From positions 1 to 64,000 of the forward strand of contig NZ_JAINZZ010000017.1 in the NCBI RefSeq assembly GCF_019890725.1: DNA of 64,000 bases, written 5' to 3'. Position 1 is the stretch's first letter, and each line of letters starts with the position of its first letter. Shown in pieces: positions 48,904-57,999 of this stretch. The stretch comes from Actinacidiphila acidipaludis. GTDB taxonomy: Bacteria > Actinomycetota > Actinomycetes > Streptomycetales > Streptomycetaceae. The notes under the pieces are model-generated. The model saw only the letters and a list, made by a program, of their open reading frames with translations. It did no database searches and had not been told where the DNA came from. The translations under genes and the position numbers were made by a program.

Positions 48904-49140
48904 ATGGCGAAGCCGCCCCCGCGCAAGCCTAAGAAGAAGGTCTGCGCGTTCTGCAAGGACAAGACCGTGTACGTGGACTACAAGGACACCAACATGCTGC
49001 GGAAGTTCATTTCCGACCGCGGCAAGATCCGTGCCCGCCGCGTGACCGGCAACTGCACCCAGCACCAGCGTGACGTCGCCACGGCCGTGAAGAACAGCCG
49101 TGAGATGGCGCTGCTGCCGTACACGTCGACTGCTCGCTAA
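48904..49140 (+). CDS. rpsR: 30S ribosomal protein S18, Zn-type (C+)
   Basis: 78 residues from ATG 48904 (AGGAG upstream). It has the zinc ligands CAFC near the N-terminus and NCTQHQ, the C+ paralog; many actinomycetes also carry a zinc-independent copy elsewhere. It pairs with S6. rplI follows 15 bp after its stop. Confidence 0.97.
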   Translation: MAKPPPRKPKKKVCAFCKDKTVYVDYKDTNMLRKFISDRGKIRARRVTGNCTQHQRDVATAVKNSREMALLPYTSTAR

Positions 49141-49155
49141 GGGAGGGTGACCATC

Positions 49156-49605
49156 ATGGCGAAGATCATCCTCACCAACGAGGTCAGCGGCCTCGGTGCC
49201 GCCGGCGACATCGTCGACGTCAAGCCGGGCTACGCCCGCAACTACCTGATCCCGCGTGGCTTTGCCATCGCGTGGACCAAGGGTGGCGAGAAGGACGTCG
49301 AGCAGATCCGTCGCGCACGTCGCATCCGCGAGATCCACTCGCTGGAGGACGCCAACGCCGTCAAGGCTCAGCTGCAGGCCGTCCGGGTCAAGCTGAGCAC
49401 GCGTGCGGGCGACAGCGGCCGCCTCTTCGGTTCGGTCACCCCGGCGGACATCGCCGAGGCGATCAAGACCGCGGGTGGCCCGGCGGTGGACAAGCGCCGT
49501 GTCGAGGTCGGTTCGCCGATCAAGACGCTGGGCGCGCACAAGGTCTCGGTGCGCCTGCACCCCGAGGTCGAGGCTGTCCTCGACGTCGAGGTCGTGGCTG
49601 CGTAA
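49156..49605 (+). CDS. rplI: 50S ribosomal protein L9
   Basis: 149 residues from ATG 49156 (GGGAGGG about 8 nt upstream); the in-frame ATG at 49147 falls in the ribosome site. It begins [20 protein letters not shown] with [14 protein letters not shown], then a long helix and C-terminal domain [18 protein letters not shown]. It is last in the S6 operon and is followed by a parS site and a terminator. Confidence 0.97.
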   Translation: MAKIILTNEVSGLGAAGDIVDVKPGYARNYLIPRGFAIAWTKGGEKDVEQIRRARRIREIHSLEDANAVKAQLQAVRVKLSTRAGDSGRLFGSVTPADIAEAIKTAGGPAVDKRRVEVGSPIKTLGAHKVSVRLHPEVEAVLDVEVVAA

Positions 49606-49615
49606 CGCGGCATTT

Positions 49616-49629
49616 GTTCCACGTGGAAC
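49616..49629. promoter_or_regulatory. parS: parS site 10 (GTTCCACGTGGAAC)
   Basis: 11 bp past the rplI stop, between the gene and its terminator. Confidence 0.8.
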
Positions 49630-49632
49630 AGT

Positions 49633-49664
49633 GGGCCGGCTCCCCGGAAACGGGGGGCCGGCCC
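49633..49664 (+). terminator. Terminator after rplI
   Basis: 14-bp stem (left arm GGGCCGGCTCCCCG) with one T-G pair and a GAAA loop, followed by ttt. It closes the rpsF-ssb-rpsR-rplI operon. Confidence 0.88.
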
Positions 49665-49763
49665 TTTCGCGTGCCATAGGGGTGTTGTACGCGGTTGCGC
49701 ATGGTGCCGGTCGGGTGACTGCTGCCGAGTGCCGGGCTGCCTGGTGGTTGCCGGGCGGCCCGG

Positions 49764-51194
49764 CTAGCGCGCGGCGCCGGTGACCACCCAGCGGCCGGAT
49801 CGGGCGCGCAGCCAGAGAGCGGTCAGCCGGGTGAGCAGCATCAGCGTCAGCGCCCACCACAGCGCCGCCAGGCCCGCGCCCAGGGCGGGCACGGCCAGCG
49901 CGGCGGGTGTGAAGACCGCCAGGGTCACCAGCATCGACCAGGCGAGGTAGGGCCCGTCGCCCGCGCCCATGAGCACACCGTCCAGGACACAGACCACACC
50001 CGTGACGGGCAGTCCCACGGCCACGACGAGCAGCGCGGAGGACAACGCCCCCTGCACCGCGGCATCGGAGCTGAACAGCGGCCCGATGAGCGGGCGGGCG
50101 AGAGCCACCAGCACGCCCAGCACCACGCCGCAGGCGACACCCCACTCGATCATGCGACGGCAGGCGGCCCGTGCCCCGGCGGCATCGTCCGCGCCCAGGT
50201 AGCGGCCGATGATGGCCTGGCCGGCGATGGCGATGGCATCCAGCGCGAAGGCCAGCAGCGACCAGACGGTGAGGGTGATCTGGTGGGCGGCGATCGCGGT
50301 GTCACCGAGCCGGGCGGCCACCGCGGTGGCGATCAGCAGCATCGCCCGCAGGCTGATCGTCCGCACCAGCAGGGGCGCACCCGCGCGGGCGCAGGCGCGA
50401 ATCCCCGCCGCGTCGGGACGCAGCAGGGACCACCAGTCGCCGCCGTCACCTCCGCCTTCCCCGTCCGCGGCGGCCTGGCGGCGGATGCCGCGTACGACCG
50501 TCCACAGATAGACCGCGGCCATGCCGTTCTGCGCGATGACCGTGCCCCAGGCCGAGCCCGCGATGCCGAGGCCGGCGCCGTAGACCAGGGCCGCGTTGAG
50601 TCCGGCGTTGACGGTGAAGCCCCCGACCGCCACATACAGCGGGGTGCGGGTGTCCTGCAGCCCGCGCAGCACGCCGGTCGCGGCCAGCACCACCAACATC
50701 GCGGGGATGCCGAAGGCGCTGATGCGCAGATAAGTGGTGGCGTACGGGGCGGCCGTGTCCGACGCACCGGCGAGGTGGGAGAGGGCGGGAGCGGCGGGCA
50801 GCACGGCCGCTACCACCACGGCTCCCAGCAGCAGGGCGAGCCAGATGCCGTCGACGCCCTGGCGCAGGGCCGCCCGCAGGTCGCCGGCGCCGACCCGGCG
50901 GGCGACGGCCGCGGTGGTGGCGTAGGCCAGGAAGATGAAGACGTTGACGGCTGTGGTGAGCAGCGCGGCCGCCACGCCGAGTCCGGCGAGCTGGGCGGTG
51001 CCGAGGTGACCGACCACCGCGCTGTCGGCCATGACGAAGAGCGGCTCGGCGACCAGGGCGCCGAACGCGGGGAGCGCCAGGGCGAGGATCTCGCGGTCGT
51101 GGCGCCGCCCGGACCGCTTCGAAGGGCGGTCCCGCAGGACGGCGGGCGCAGGCGTCGCCGAGGACGGTTCCGAGGGGGAGGGTGCCGCGTTCAC
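49764..51194 (-). CDS. MATE-family multidrug/sodium antiporter
   Basis: 476 residues from GTG 51194; no convincing ribosome site precedes it, and the frame remains open to 51245. Twelve transmembrane helices in two MatE halves (ALPAFGALVAEPLFVMADSA and VGRLGDTAIAAHQITLTVWS-like AARLGDTAIAAHQ). It exports organic cations with Na+ or H+. It is convergent with rplI and lies upstream of the dnaB intergenic region. Being next to dnaB is normal in Streptomyces. Confidence 0.85.
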   Translation of the reverse strand: MNAAPSPSEPSSATPAPAVLRDRPSKRSGRRHDREILALALPAFGALVAEPLFVMADSAVVGHLGTAQLAGLGVAAALLTTAVNVFIFLAYATTAAVARRVGAGDLRAALRQGVDGIWLALLLGAVVVAAVLPAAPALSHLAGASDTAAPYATTYLRISAFGIPAMLVVLAATGVLRGLQDTRTPLYVAVGGFTVNAGLNAALVYGAGLGIAGSAWGTVIAQNGMAAVYLWTVVRGIRRQAAADGEGGGDGGDWWSLLRPDAAGIRACARAGAPLLVRTISLRAMLLIATAVAARLGDTAIAAHQITLTVWSLLAFALDAIAIAGQAIIGRYLGADDAAGARAACRRMIEWGVACGVVLGVLVALARPLIGPLFSSDAAVQGALSSALLVVAVGLPVTGVVCVLDGVLMGAGDGPYLAWSMLVTLAVFTPAALAVPALGAGLAALWWALTLMLLTRLTALWLRARSGRWVVTGAAR

Positions 51195-51626
51195 AGCATC
51201 AGCATAATCGTCCACAAGTAAGAGGTGAAGTAGCATGCTGATCATTACTCGCGACTGCGTAGAGTGATCTCCTCCGCGTTGTTTGTCGTGATCTTGATCC
51301 GGCTGCGAAAGTTTTTCTCCTGCACAGGCTATGGATGGAGAACCAGCAGGTCAGCAGGTGTGCTGCTAGCAGATTTTCTGCTTGTCCACAGCGCTGTCCC
51401 AAGGCTCGTGCACAGGTTGGGGGCAGTTCTCCACAGCTATGCCGCCGTCGTCCACACCCCCTGTGGATAACGAGGTTGGTGCGGGTGCCCGAGGGGCCTA
51501 CCGTGGACCGTCCCCCCGACGCGTCGCGAGCGGAAGCCGGGTGGCGCAGTTGTAGTCAGCCGTGCCGTGAAAGAGTGGCACGCACGCGGTTCGACGGACC
51601 GGTCGGACGGGAGGGAGGTGGCGCTC
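51195..51626. other. MATE/dnaB intergenic region with DnaA boxes
   Basis: No gene. It carries five DnaA-box-like 9-mers between 51382 and 51470 (see separate entry) and a TAGAGT hexamer at 51260-51265 without a clear -35. The dnaB ribosome site (GGGAGGT) is at 51612-51618. Confidence 0.6.
51382..51470. promoter_or_regulatory. Cluster of five DnaA-box-like 9-mers upstream of dnaB
   Basis: TTGTCCACA (51382, perfect), TCGTGCACA (51406), TTCTCCACA (51427), TCGTCCACA (51448) and TGTGGATAA (51462, complement), five in 89 bp with 20-24 bp start spacing for the first four. It ends 157 bp before the dnaB start. It is outside oriC and could titrate DnaA or regulate dnaB. Confidence 0.7.
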
Positions 51627-53084
51627 ATGAGCCAGCCCGAACCCACCGACGGACCCTGGTCCGACCTCCCGCCGGACGGCTCACAGGCCGTCAGGCCCTT
51701 CCGTAAGAAGGGGACTCAGGGCTCCTCCGACGAGGGCCGGTTCACCGAGGGCGGCGGCGGCTTCGAACGCGTCCCCCCGCAGGACCTGGACGCCGAACAG
51801 TCCGTGCTCGGCGGCATGCTGCTGTCCAAGGACGCGATCGCCGACGTCGTCGAGGTGCTCAAGGGCCAGGACTTCTACCGGCCCGCCCACGAGACGATCT
51901 ACAACGCGATCCTCGACCTGTACGCGCGCGGTGAGCCCGCGGACCCCATCACCACCGCGGCCGAGCTCACCAAGCGCGGCGAGATCGCCCGCATCGGCGG
52001 CCCGCCGTACCTGCACACCCTCGTCAACGCGGTGCCCACCGCCGCCAACGCCGAGTACTACGCCGAGATCGTCCACGAACGCGCCGTGCTGCGGCGCCTG
52101 GTGGAGGCCGGCACCCGCATCACGCAGATGGGGTACGCCGCCGACGGCGACGTCGACGAGATCGTCAACAGCGCGCAGGCCGAGATCTACGCGGTCACCG
52201 AGCAGCGCACGTCCGAGGACTACCTGCCGCTGGGCGACATCATGGAGGGCGCGCTCGACGAGATCGAGGCGATCGGCTCGCGCAGCGGCCAGATGTCCGG
52301 CGTGCCGACCGGCTTCGCCGACCTCGACTCCCTCACCAACGGCCTGCACCCGGGCCAGATGATCGTCATCGCCGCCCGTCCGGCCATGGGCAAGTCGACC
52401 CTCGCGCTGGACTTCGCCCGCGCCTGCTCGATCGCCAACAAGATGCCCAGCGTCATCTTCTCCCTGGAGATGGGGCGCAACGAGATCGCGATGCGTCTGC
52501 TGTCGGCGGAGGCGCGGGTCGCGCTGCACCACATGCGATCGGGCACGATGACGGACGACGACTGGACCAAGGTCGCCCGCCGGATGTCGGACGTGACCGA
52601 GGCGCCGCTCTACATCGACGACTCGCCGAACCTGTCGATGATGGAGATCCGGGCGAAGTGCCGGCGTCTGAAGCAGCGCAACGACCTGCGCCTGGTCGTC
52701 ATCGACTACCTCCAGCTGATGCAGTCGGGCGGCTCGCGCCGCCCGGAGAGCCGCCAGCAGGAGGTCTCGGACATGTCCCGTAACCTCAAGCTGCTGGCCA
52801 AGGAGCTCGAGGTGCCGGTGATCGCGCTGTCCCAGCTCAACCGTGGCCCCGAACAGCGCACCGACAAGAAGCCGATGGTCTCCGACCTGCGCGAGTCCGG
52901 CTCCATCGAGCAGGACGCCGACATGGTGATCCTGCTGCACCGCGAGGACGCCTACGAGAAGGAGTCCCCCCGCGCCGGCGAGGCGGACCTCATCGTGGCC
53001 AAGCACCGCAACGGCCCCACCGCGACCATCACCGTCGCCTTCCAGGGCCACTACTCCCGCTTCGTCGACATGGCCCAGACCTGA
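51627..53084 (+). CDS. dnaB: Replicative DNA helicase DnaB
   Basis: 485 residues from ATG 51627 (GGGAGGT upstream). N-terminal domain ERVPPQDLDAEQSVLGGMLL, RecA-like C-domain with Walker A ARPAMGKST, Walker B VVIDYLQLM and the DnaB motif VIALSQLNRGPEQR. No intein is present. It is the hexameric 5'-3' helicase at the fork; DciA (DUF721) is its likely loader, encoded near gyrB. Five DnaA boxes precede it. Confidence 0.98.
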   Translation: MSQPEPTDGPWSDLPPDGSQAVRPFRKKGTQGSSDEGRFTEGGGGFERVPPQDLDAEQSVLGGMLLSKDAIADVVEVLKGQDFYRPAHETIYNAILDLYARGEPADPITTAAELTKRGEIARIGGPPYLHTLVNAVPTAANAEYYAEIVHERAVLRRLVEAGTRITQMGYAADGDVDEIVNSAQAEIYAVTEQRTSEDYLPLGDIMEGALDEIEAIGSRSGQMSGVPTGFADLDSLTNGLHPGQMIVIAARPAMGKSTLALDFARACSIANKMPSVIFSLEMGRNEIAMRLLSAEARVALHHMRSGTMTDDDWTKVARRMSDVTEAPLYIDDSPNLSMMEIRAKCRRLKQRNDLRLVVIDYLQLMQSGGSRRPESRQQEVSDMSRNLKLLAKELEVPVIALSQLNRGPEQRTDKKPMVSDLRESGSIEQDADMVILLHREDAYEKESPRAGEADLIVAKHRNGPTATITVAFQGHYSRFVDMAQT

Positions 53085-53157
53085 TGGGTCCCGCACCTCG
53101 CCGCGGCTCTCCGATATCCCGGTGAAGGGTGGGTGGGGGCGCCGCTAGGGTGGGCCG

Positions 53158-53592
53158 ATGGCGTCGATCAAGCAGTTCCAGGTGACCTTCGACTGTGCGC
53201 AGCCCGAGCGCGTGGCCCGCTTCTGGTGCGAGGTGCTGGGGTACGTCGCACCGCCGCCCCCGGAGGGGTTCGACACGTGGGACGCGTACAACGCCTCGCT
53301 GCCGGCCGATAAGCAGGACGCGTGGTTCGCGTGCAGTGACCCCACGGGCGTGGGTCCCCGGCTGTACTTCCAGCGGGTTCCCGAAGGCAAGGTCGTCAAG
53401 AACCGGGTGCACCTCGACGTGCGCGTCGGCACCGGGCTCGTCGGCGAGGACCGCCTCGCCGTCCTCAAGGCCGAGTGCGCCCGCCTGGAGGCGCTCGGCG
53501 CGGTGTGCGTGCAGGTGCTGGTCGCCGACGAGGAGAACGAGTCCTGCATCGCGATGCAGGACGTCGAGGGCAACGAGTTCTGCATCGACTGA
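53158..53592 (+). CDS. VOC-superfamily (glyoxalase-like) protein
   Basis: 144 residues, MASIKQFQVTFDCAQPERVA with RFWCEVLGYVAPPPPEGFDT and a metal/substrate face DPTGVGPRLYFQRVPEGK..KNRVHLDV. The C-terminal CIAMQDVEGNEFCID is the typical glyoxalase end. The reaction is unknown; VOC proteins often bind divalent metals and small molecules or give antibiotic sequestration. It is a lone gene after dnaB with a weak start context. Confidence 0.82.
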   Translation: MASIKQFQVTFDCAQPERVARFWCEVLGYVAPPPPEGFDTWDAYNASLPADKQDAWFACSDPTGVGPRLYFQRVPEGKVVKNRVHLDVRVGTGLVGEDRLAVLKAECARLEALGAVCVQVLVADEENESCIAMQDVEGNEFCID

Positions 53593-54076
53593 GAGTGACG
53601 GGCGTACTCCGTCCCGGGCACCGTGCGGGGGGCGGAGGCGTGGAGGGGGAGCAGGCGGCGGCACCGGTGATTCTGGGGGGCACGGGTGCCCCTTCCTGAT
53701 CGGCACCCTCTTCGTCCACAGCGCCAACCCCGTCGGCGCCGAGACCGTCGTGCGGGCCCTCACCCGCTGGGGCTACCCGGTTCGCCGGGCCGTCGCCTGG
53801 ACGGGCTTGCCCTCCTGTCCCCTCTGCGTCAACCGGGCGCCCCTGCCACCGCCGCGGCGCTTTCGTTCAGTGCGGGGGTGGTGTTTTCTGCAGGGTGGGA
53901 ACGGGATGCTGCTGTCATGTCCCCTGACCTGCGCGGTCCGTAGTTTCGAAGGCATCGGGAAGCGCGGCCGAAGCGGGGGAAACCCCTGAACTCCCCGGAC
54001 ATCCGGGGGCCTTCGCGCGCTCCGTGGGGCCGGACGAGACGCCGGCCCGTGACGCCGGACGACGAAGGGGACGAGC
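53593..54076. other. 484-bp gap between VOC gene and ABC transporter
   Basis: No credible gene. A 6-bp hairpin GGGGCA/TGCCCC with a CGGG loop (53677-53692) may end the VOC transcript. No clear promoter for the ABC operon was found. Confidence 0.4.
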
Positions 54077-54874
54077 ATGTACGGGGTGACGACGGCAGGC
54101 CCGCCGCGGGCGGCCGAGGCGCTGCGGCTGGAAGCGCTGACGAAGGTGTACGAGGGGACGTCGCGTCCGGTGACCGCGCTCGACGCGGTCTCGCTGACCC
54201 TGCCCGCGGGGAGCTTCACCTCGGTGATGGGCCCGTCGGGTTCGGGGAAGAGCACGCTGCTGCAGTGCGCGGCCGGGCTGGAGACGCCGACCTCGGGCCG
54301 GGTCCTGGTCGGCGGCGAGGAGCTGCCGTCGGGCGGGGAGGCGGCCGTGACCCGGTTCCGCCGCGGTCGCGTCGGCTTCGTGTTCCAGCAGTACAACCTG
54401 GTCCCGTATCTGACGGTGGCCCAGAACGTGACGCTGCCGCAGCGGCTGGCCGGGCGCCGGCCCGCCCGCAAGGAGTGCGCCACCGTGCTCGGCGTGCTCG
54501 GGATCTCGGAGCTGGCGGAGCGGCGCCCGGCGGAGCTCTCGGGTGGCCAGCAGCAGCGGGTGGCGATCGCCCGGGCGCTGGTGAGCCGGCCCGCGGTGCT
54601 GTTCGCGGACGAGCCGACAGGCGCGCTGGACACCGCGAGCGGGCGGCAGGTGCTGCGGCTGCTCCAGGAGGCGGTGCGCGAGTTCGGCCAGACCGTGGTG
54701 ATGGTGACCCACGACCCGGTGGCGGCGGCCTGCGCCGAATCCGTCGTCTTCCTCGCCGACGGCCGGATCGTGGACCGGCTGGCCGCGCCGGACGCCGACG
54801 AGGTGGCCCGGCGGATGACCCGGCTCGACGAGGTCGTCGCGTCCCGCCACGCCGGAACGGGGGCGGCGCGATGA
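54077..54874 (+). CDS. ABC transporter ATP-binding protein (MacB/FtsE type)
   Basis: 265 residues. Walker A GPSGSGKST, Q-loop FVFQQYNLVPYLTV, signature LSGGQQQRVAIARAL, Walker B VLFADEPTG with the D-loop GALDTASG, and the switch His in VMVTHDP. This is the LolCDE/MacB group that pairs with FtsX-like permeases. Its stop overlaps the permease ATG (ATGA). Together with the two-component system behind it, this suggests an antimicrobial-peptide or lipid-stress export module. Confidence 0.94.
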   Translation: MYGVTTAGPPRAAEALRLEALTKVYEGTSRPVTALDAVSLTLPAGSFTSVMGPSGSGKSTLLQCAAGLETPTSGRVLVGGEELPSGGEAAVTRFRRGRVGFVFQQYNLVPYLTVAQNVTLPQRLAGRRPARKECATVLGVLGISELAERRPAELSGGQQQRVAIARALVSRPAVLFADEPTGALDTASGRQVLRLLQEAVREFGQTVVMVTHDPVAAACAESVVFLADGRIVDRLAAPDADEVARRMTRLDEVVASRHAGTGAAR

Positions 54875-56226
54875 CCGGACTGGCACGGGCCTCGATCCGG
54901 CACCGCTCGGGCGGCTTCGTCGCGGCCTTCGTCTCGGTGTTCCTGGGCGCGGCGATCCTCATGGCGTTCGCGTCGCTGCTGGACACCGCGGGCGGCCCGG
55001 GCGTGACGGACGCCGATCGTTCGGCGCTTGGCATCATGGCCTCCGTGGTCGGCGGCTGGGGCGCGGTGATCGTCGCCTCGGCGGTGGCCACGACCGTGGC
55101 GGTGGCCGCCCGGCAGCGGGCCGGCGAACTGGCGCTGCTGCGCACGGTGGGCGCGACGCCCGGCCAGGTGACGCGGTTGCTGCTCGGCGAGGTGGCCCTG
55201 GTCGGCCTGCTCGGTGTGGTGGCGGCGGTTCCCGTCGGCTTCGGGGCCGGCGCCGGGCTGCTGGCGGCGCTGCGGCACTCGGGGCAGATCGCGGACGGCA
55301 CGCACTACCGGTTCGGTGCGGCCGCGCTCTCCATCGGCGCGGGCGGCTGCCTGGTGGCGGCGCTGGCCGCGGCGTGGCTGACCGGCCGGCGCTGGGCCCG
55401 GCGCAGTGCGCGGGGCGCGCTCACCGAGGCGTCGGCGGGCGGGCGGCGGATGAGCCGCTTCCGGCTGGTGGCGGGCATCCTTCTGGTGGTCGCGGGCGTC
55501 AACTGCGGTGTGACGACCATGACCGTGATGGACGGCGAGCAGATGGTGACGCAGTCGGTGGCGGCCGAGGGCGCCATCCTCGCGTCGCTGGGCTTTGCGC
55601 TGCTGGCGCCGGTCCTGCTGCGCGGCGCGGCCGCGCTGCTCGCCCCGCTGCTGGCCGCGCTGGGCGGTCCGGCGGCGCAGCTCGGGATGCTGGGCGTGCG
55701 GCAGCGGCTGCAGCGGGCGGCGACGCCGATGATGCCGATCGTCGTGTGCACGGCGATCTCCACCGGCACCCTGTCCATGGAGGCGATCTGGAACGGGGGG
55801 CGGCACCCTGCCGCGGCCGACGACGAGGGCACGGAGATGCTGAACTACGTGGTGGTGGGGATGATCGCGGTGTTCGCCGCGGTCATGCTGGTGAACCTGC
55901 TGGTGGCCGAGATCGCGGGCCGTCGTGGGGAGTTCGCCCGGCTGCGGCTGACCGGGGCGACGCCGCGGCAGATCCTGCGGCTGGTCGGCGCGGAGACCGC
56001 GCTGGTGCTGGTCACGGGGATCGTGTTCGGCTCGGTCGCGGCGCTGCTGACGGTGGTCCCCTACAGCGTGGCGGTGTCCGACCGCGCGCTGCCGGACACC
56101 TCGGCCGGTGTGTACCTCGCGGTGGTCGCGGGTGTCGTGGCCCTCACGGTGGCCACGAGCATGACCGCGACCCGGCGGGCGGTGCGGCGGCCGATGACGG
56201 GTGCGCTGCGCGGGGCGGCCTCGTGA
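54871..56226 (+). CDS. FtsX-like ABC transporter permease
   Basis: 451 residues, two FtsX domains: first about 1-190 with RQRAGELALLRTVGATPGQV, then a second with RRGEFARLRLTGATPRQILR. There are about eight transmembrane helices. It couples ATP hydrolysis by the neighbouring subunit to substrate handling at the membrane; the substrate is unknown. It overlaps both neighbours (ATGA before, GTGA after). Confidence 0.92.
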   Translation: MTGLARASIRHRSGGFVAAFVSVFLGAAILMAFASLLDTAGGPGVTDADRSALGIMASVVGGWGAVIVASAVATTVAVAARQRAGELALLRTVGATPGQVTRLLLGEVALVGLLGVVAAVPVGFGAGAGLLAALRHSGQIADGTHYRFGAAALSIGAGGCLVAALAAAWLTGRRWARRSARGALTEASAGGRRMSRFRLVAGILLVVAGVNCGVTTMTVMDGEQMVTQSVAAEGAILASLGFALLAPVLLRGAAALLAPLLAALGGPAAQLGMLGVRQRLQRAATPMMPIVVCTAISTGTLSMEAIWNGGRHPAAADDEGTEMLNYVVVGMIAVFAAVMLVNLLVAEIAGRRGEFARLRLTGATPRQILRLVGAETALVLVTGIVFGSVAALLTVVPYSVAVSDRALPDTSAGVYLAVVAGVVALTVATSMTATRRAVRRPMTGALRGAAS

Positions 56227-57332
56227 CGGGCACGGCGGAAGGGCTCCAGCCGGGCGGTCGGCGTGTGCCACCGCCCGGCTCGGGCGTACGCGGGCGCGGC
56301 TGGGGCGCGATGCTGGTGGCGCAGTGCGGGCTGACGGTGGTGGCAGGGCTGGGCACGACCGCGGTGTGGGCGTCGCAGCGTCCGCAGTACTACTGGCCCC
56401 GCTGGGTGTGGTTCGGCCTGGCGGTCAGCCTCGCCGCCCAGTACGGCATCCGCTGGGGGCTGCGCAGGCCGCGCGGTGAGCGTGCCATCGCGGTGCACGG
56501 CGCGCTGACCGTCGTCTACTGCCTGCTCGACCTGGCGGTGTGGGTGCTGTCCGGCGGGGGCTGGTTCTGGCCGGGTGTCACTGTCCCCGCGGCGGCCCTC
56601 GTGTGGCTGGCGCACCTGCTGTGGCGGCGGCGTCCGGCGGCCGCGCGGGAGCGGGAGCTGGCCGGCCGGATCGCGGTGCTCAGCCGCACCCGCAGCAGCG
56701 CGCTGGACGTGCAGGCCGCCGAGCTCAAGCGGATCGAGCGGGACCTGCACGACGGCGCGCAGGCCCGCATGGTGTCCCTCGCGATGAACCTCGGCCTGGC
56801 GAGCCAGCTCCTCGACCGCGACCCGGGAGCCGTCGCCGAACTGCTGGTGGAGGCGCGGGCCACCACGCTGACGGCGCTGGCCGAGCTGCGCTCGGTCATG
56901 GAGGGGATCCAGCCGCCGGTGCTCGCCGACCGGGGGCTGGTGGGCGCGCTGGAGGCGGTGGCCCTGGACCTGTCGGTGCCGGTGACCGTCACCGCGGACG
57001 TGCCGGGCCGGCTGCAGGCGCCCGTGGAGTCGGCGGTGTACTTCGCGGTGACCGAGTGCCTGGCCAACGTGGTCAAGCACAGCCGGGCAACCCGGGCCTG
57101 GGTCAGGCTCGTTCACGACGACGATACGCTGACCGTGCTCGTCGGCGACGACGGCTGCGGGGGTGCGGACCTGGGCGCGGGAACCGGGCTGCTCGGGGTC
57201 GTGCGGCGCCTGGAGGTCTTCGACGGCACCCTCACCGTGGACAGTCCGGCGGGCGGCCCGACCCAGGTGACCATGGAGGTACGGTGCGCGTTGTCATCGC
57301 CGAGGATCTCGCCCTCCTCAGGGACGGCCTGA
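56223..57332 (+). CDS. Sensor histidine kinase (HisKA_3 type)
   Basis: 369 residues from GTG 56223, overlapping the permease stop. Four membrane helices in the first 130 residues, then a HisKA_3 domain with the phosphorylated H176 in IERDLHDGAQARMVSLAMNL. A HATPase_c domain has the N-box AVTECLANVVKHS and G-box VGDDGCGG. It senses an envelope or membrane signal, perhaps the ABC permease itself. The end overlaps the response regulator by 49 nt. Confidence 0.92.
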   Translation: MTGTAEGLQPGGRRVPPPGSGVRGRGWGAMLVAQCGLTVVAGLGTTAVWASQRPQYYWPRWVWFGLAVSLAAQYGIRWGLRRPRGERAIAVHGALTVVYCLLDLAVWVLSGGGWFWPGVTVPAAALVWLAHLLWRRRPAAARERELAGRIAVLSRTRSSALDVQAAELKRIERDLHDGAQARMVSLAMNLGLASQLLDRDPGAVAELLVEARATTLTALAELRSVMEGIQPPVLADRGLVGALEAVALDLSVPVTVTADVPGRLQAPVESAVYFAVTECLANVVKHSRATRAWVRLVHDDDTLTVLVGDDGCGGADLGAGTGLLGVVRRLEVFDGTLTVDSPAGGPTQVTMEVRCALSSPRISPSSGTA

Positions 57333-57934
57333 CCCGGCTGTTCCTGGCGCACGACTTCGAGGTGGTGGCGGCGGTCGGCGATGTCGAGGAGCTGACGCGC
57401 GTCCTGGAGTCCGAGCCGGTGGACATCGCGGTGGTCGACGTGCGGATGCCGCCGACCTTCACCAACGAGGGCCTGGTCGCCGCGATCGAGGCCAGGACCC
57501 GCCGGCCCGGGCTGCCGGTCCTGGTGCTCAGCCAGTACGTGGAGCAGCTCTACGCACGGGAGTTGCTGCGGTCCGGCGAGGGCGCGATCGGCTATCTGCT
57601 GAAGGACCGGGTCGGGAACGTGCCGGACTTCATCGCGACCGTGCGGCAGGTCGCGGCGGGTGCGACGGTGCTCGACCCGAAGGTGGTGGCAGCGATGGTC
57701 ACCCGGCTCGACGGCCGGGAGCCGCTCGCCCGGCTCACCGCCCGCGAACGCGAGGTCCTGTCCCTGATGGCCGAGGGCCGCTCCAACGCCGGTATCGCCT
57801 CGGCCCTGTTCGTCTCCGAGAACGCGGTCAGCAAGCACATCAACAGCATCTTCACCAAGCTGGACCTCCCCGCCGCCACCGACGACAACCGCCGCGTCCT
57901 CGCCGTCCTCCAGTACCTCCGCGACCCGGAATGA
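57284..57934 (+). CDS. NarL/LuxR-family response regulator
   Basis: 216 residues from GTG 57284 (GGAGG upstream). Receiver domain with phospho-acceptor D52 (DIAVVDVRMPP) and acidic pocket VIAEDLALLRDG, then a LuxR helix-turn-helix LTAREREVLSLMAEGRSNAG..LFVSENAVSKHINSIFTKL. It pairs with the overlapping kinase and probably controls the ABC genes upstream. The overlap fits tight co-translation. Confidence 0.94.
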   Translation: MRVVIAEDLALLRDGLTRLFLAHDFEVVAAVGDVEELTRVLESEPVDIAVVDVRMPPTFTNEGLVAAIEARTRRPGLPVLVLSQYVEQLYARELLRSGEGAIGYLLKDRVGNVPDFIATVRQVAAGATVLDPKVVAAMVTRLDGREPLARLTAREREVLSLMAEGRSNAGIASALFVSENAVSKHINSIFTKLDLPAATDDNRRVLAVLQYLRDPE

Positions 57935-57999
57935 CCCGGGCACGGGGACGACCGGCCCGGTGACCGGCTGATCCGGCGGGAGACCCGCATACTGCCGCC

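Noticed and set aside
51627..53084. DnaB checked for an intein
   Set aside because: 485 residues with uninterrupted Walker A and C-terminal motifs; no HINT motifs.
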